NCBI GenBank assembly: GCA_905197585.1
Contig: CAJJZO010000086.1
Location: forward strand, 1 to 7,390
Direction of reading: 5' to 3'
Origin: an uncultured Collinsella sp.
Lineage (GTDB): Bacteria > Actinomycetota > Coriobacteriia > Coriobacteriales > Coriobacteriaceae
Length of the DNA: 7,390 nucleotides
Below, in pieces: positions 6,801 through 7,390 of the stretch. Position 1 is the stretch's first letter, and each line of letters opens with the position of its first letter. Both the position numbers and the translations under genes were made by a program. The notes below the pieces were generated by a model. The model had not been told where the DNA came from. It worked only from the letters and a program-made list of their open reading frames with translations, and made no database searches.

Positions 6801-7390
6801 TAACCGATCCAGCTGGCCGAAAGCGGGCCGCTGACGATGACCATGATGATGAGCACGATGAACACGAACGCCATCGCGCGGGGAAGCGGGGCTCCCGCAG
6901 CGACCTCGTCGCTCGGCTCGCCGGGCAGGCAATAGCCCATCCACTTGAGGAACCAGGCGAAGGTGGCGACGGTCTCGGCGACCATGATGCACACGAGCAC
7001 CAGGATCGCGACGTTGCCGGCACCCACAGAGAAGCCGCCGGCGATAATCTGGAACTTCGAGAAGAACGTGTTCATAGGCGGCACGCCGGCGATGGCGAGC
7101 GCCGCGACACCAAAGCCCACGCCCGAGATCGGGTACTTCTTTACGATGCCGCGAAGCTTGGGCAGCATACGCGTGCCGAGCGTAAAGGAGAACGAACCGG
7201 CGATCAGGAAGAACAGGGTCTTGGCGAACGCGTGGTTAAAGATATGGCACACGGCACCGTCAAAGGCCAGCTGGCTGCCAAAGACCGAAAGGCCCAGACC
7301 AAAGAACACATAGGAGAGCTGGGCGATCGTGGAAAAGGCCAGCAGACGCTTCATGTCCTTTTGCGGCAGGTACATAAGGAAGCCAAAGAG
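6800..7390 (-). CDS. hyfD: Antiporter-like membrane subunit HyfD, C-terminal part
   Basis: The last 196 codons and stop of a gene that enters from the right edge. The reading frame is open through base 7390 (visible start LFGFLMYLPQKDMKRLL), so the ATG at 7375 is internal and not a start. The sequence follows the C-terminal 40% of E. coli HyfD closely: MYLPQKDMKRLLAFSTIAQL, FGLGLSVFGS, NHAFAKTLFFLIAG, GTRMLPKLRG, VAALAIAGVPP, FFSKF, VATFAWFLKWMG, GEPSDEVAAGAPLP. It is a multi-helix NuoL/M/N-like subunit of the hydrogenase membrane arm. The His and Lys of NHAFAK and the Lys of FFSKF are the conserved charged residues expected in the ion path. I prefer HyfD over HyfB because of these near-identical stretches and because it directly precedes hyfE, as in E. 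coli. Confidence 0.93.
   Translation of the reverse strand, partial: LFGFLMYLPQKDMKRLLAFSTIAQLSYVFFGLGLSVFGSQLAFDGAVCHIFNHAFAKTLFFLIAGSFSFTLGTRMLPKLRGIVKKYPISGVGFGVAALAIAGVPPMNTFFSKFQIIAGGFSVGAGNVAILVLVCIMVAETVATFAWFLKWMGYCLPGEPSDEVAAGAPLPRAMAFVFIVLIIMVIVSGPLSASWIG

Noticed and set aside
2593..6834. A plus-strand open frame of 1413 codons antisense to hyfH, hyfG, hyfF and hyfE, ending in hyfD
   Set aside because: The product is a biased, His/Gly/Arg/Asp-rich sequence with no recognisable domain, and it lies opposite four well-conserved genes. GC-rich codon use with few TTA, CTA and TCA codons on the minus strand explains the lack of stops.
6800..7375. Treating the ATG at 7375 as the start of a short 191-residue gene
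   Set aside because: The frame stays open to the window edge and the upstream residues LFGFL continue the HyfD alignment, so this is an internal methionine of a truncated gene.
1..7390. CRISPR arrays, tRNA or rRNA genes, insertion sequences, inverted repeats, riboswitches
   Set aside because: Coding genes fill essentially the whole window, and I saw no repeat array, cloverleaf or transposase sequence on either strand.

Overview
The window is one uninterrupted minus-strand operon segment, read from base 7390 down to base 1. It encodes most of a membrane-bound group 4 [NiFe]-hydrogenase of the hydrogenase-4 / formate hydrogenlyase (Hyf/Hyc) type. In transcription order it holds: the 3' part of hyfD (antiporter-like membrane subunit, cut by the window edge), hyfE (small membrane subunit), hyfF (antiporter-like membrane subunit), hyfG (NuoC-NuoD-like [NiFe] large subunit), hyfH (2x[4Fe-4S] ferredoxin subunit), hyfI ([NiFe] small subunit), a hycH/hyfJ-type assembly gene, a hycI-type maturation endopeptidase, and the 5' end of a formate/nitrite transporter (focA/focB type), cut by the other edge.

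The genes work together as follows. HyfG and HyfI form the hydrogen-evolving [NiFe] module. HyfH wires electrons to it from a partner outside the window, by family knowledge a formate dehydrogenase and the HyfA/HycB ferredoxin. HyfD, HyfE and HyfF form part of the membrane arm, related to complex I antiporter-like subunits, and may translocate protons or Na+. HycI trims the C-terminus of HyfG after nickel insertion, HycH assists assembly, and the FNT channel moves formate across the membrane. The gene order matches E. coli hyfD-E-F-G-H-I-J-(R)-focB as I recall it, with a dedicated hycI protease where E. coli has the regulator hyfR. hyfA, hyfB, hyfC and any formate dehydrogenase gene would lie upstream, beyond base 7390.

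All junctions between full genes are 13 nt or shorter and most genes have strong GGAGG-type ribosome binding sites. The only larger gap is 39 nt before the transporter. No promoter, terminator, RNA gene, repeat or mobile element was seen. The DNA is clearly GC-rich (roughly 60% by eye) with strong third-position G/C bias, which also creates long spurious antisense ORFs. The organism is probably an anaerobic fermenter. A high-GC gut actinobacterium (Coriobacteriia, for example a Collinsella relative) would fit, but this is a guess from composition and gene content, not a demonstrated assignment.

This is a recognisable system, not a new one. The points worth a second look are details: extra cysteines beside the metal sites of both catalytic subunits, extra terminal segments on HyfH, HycH and HyfG, and the maturation protease placed inside the operon.
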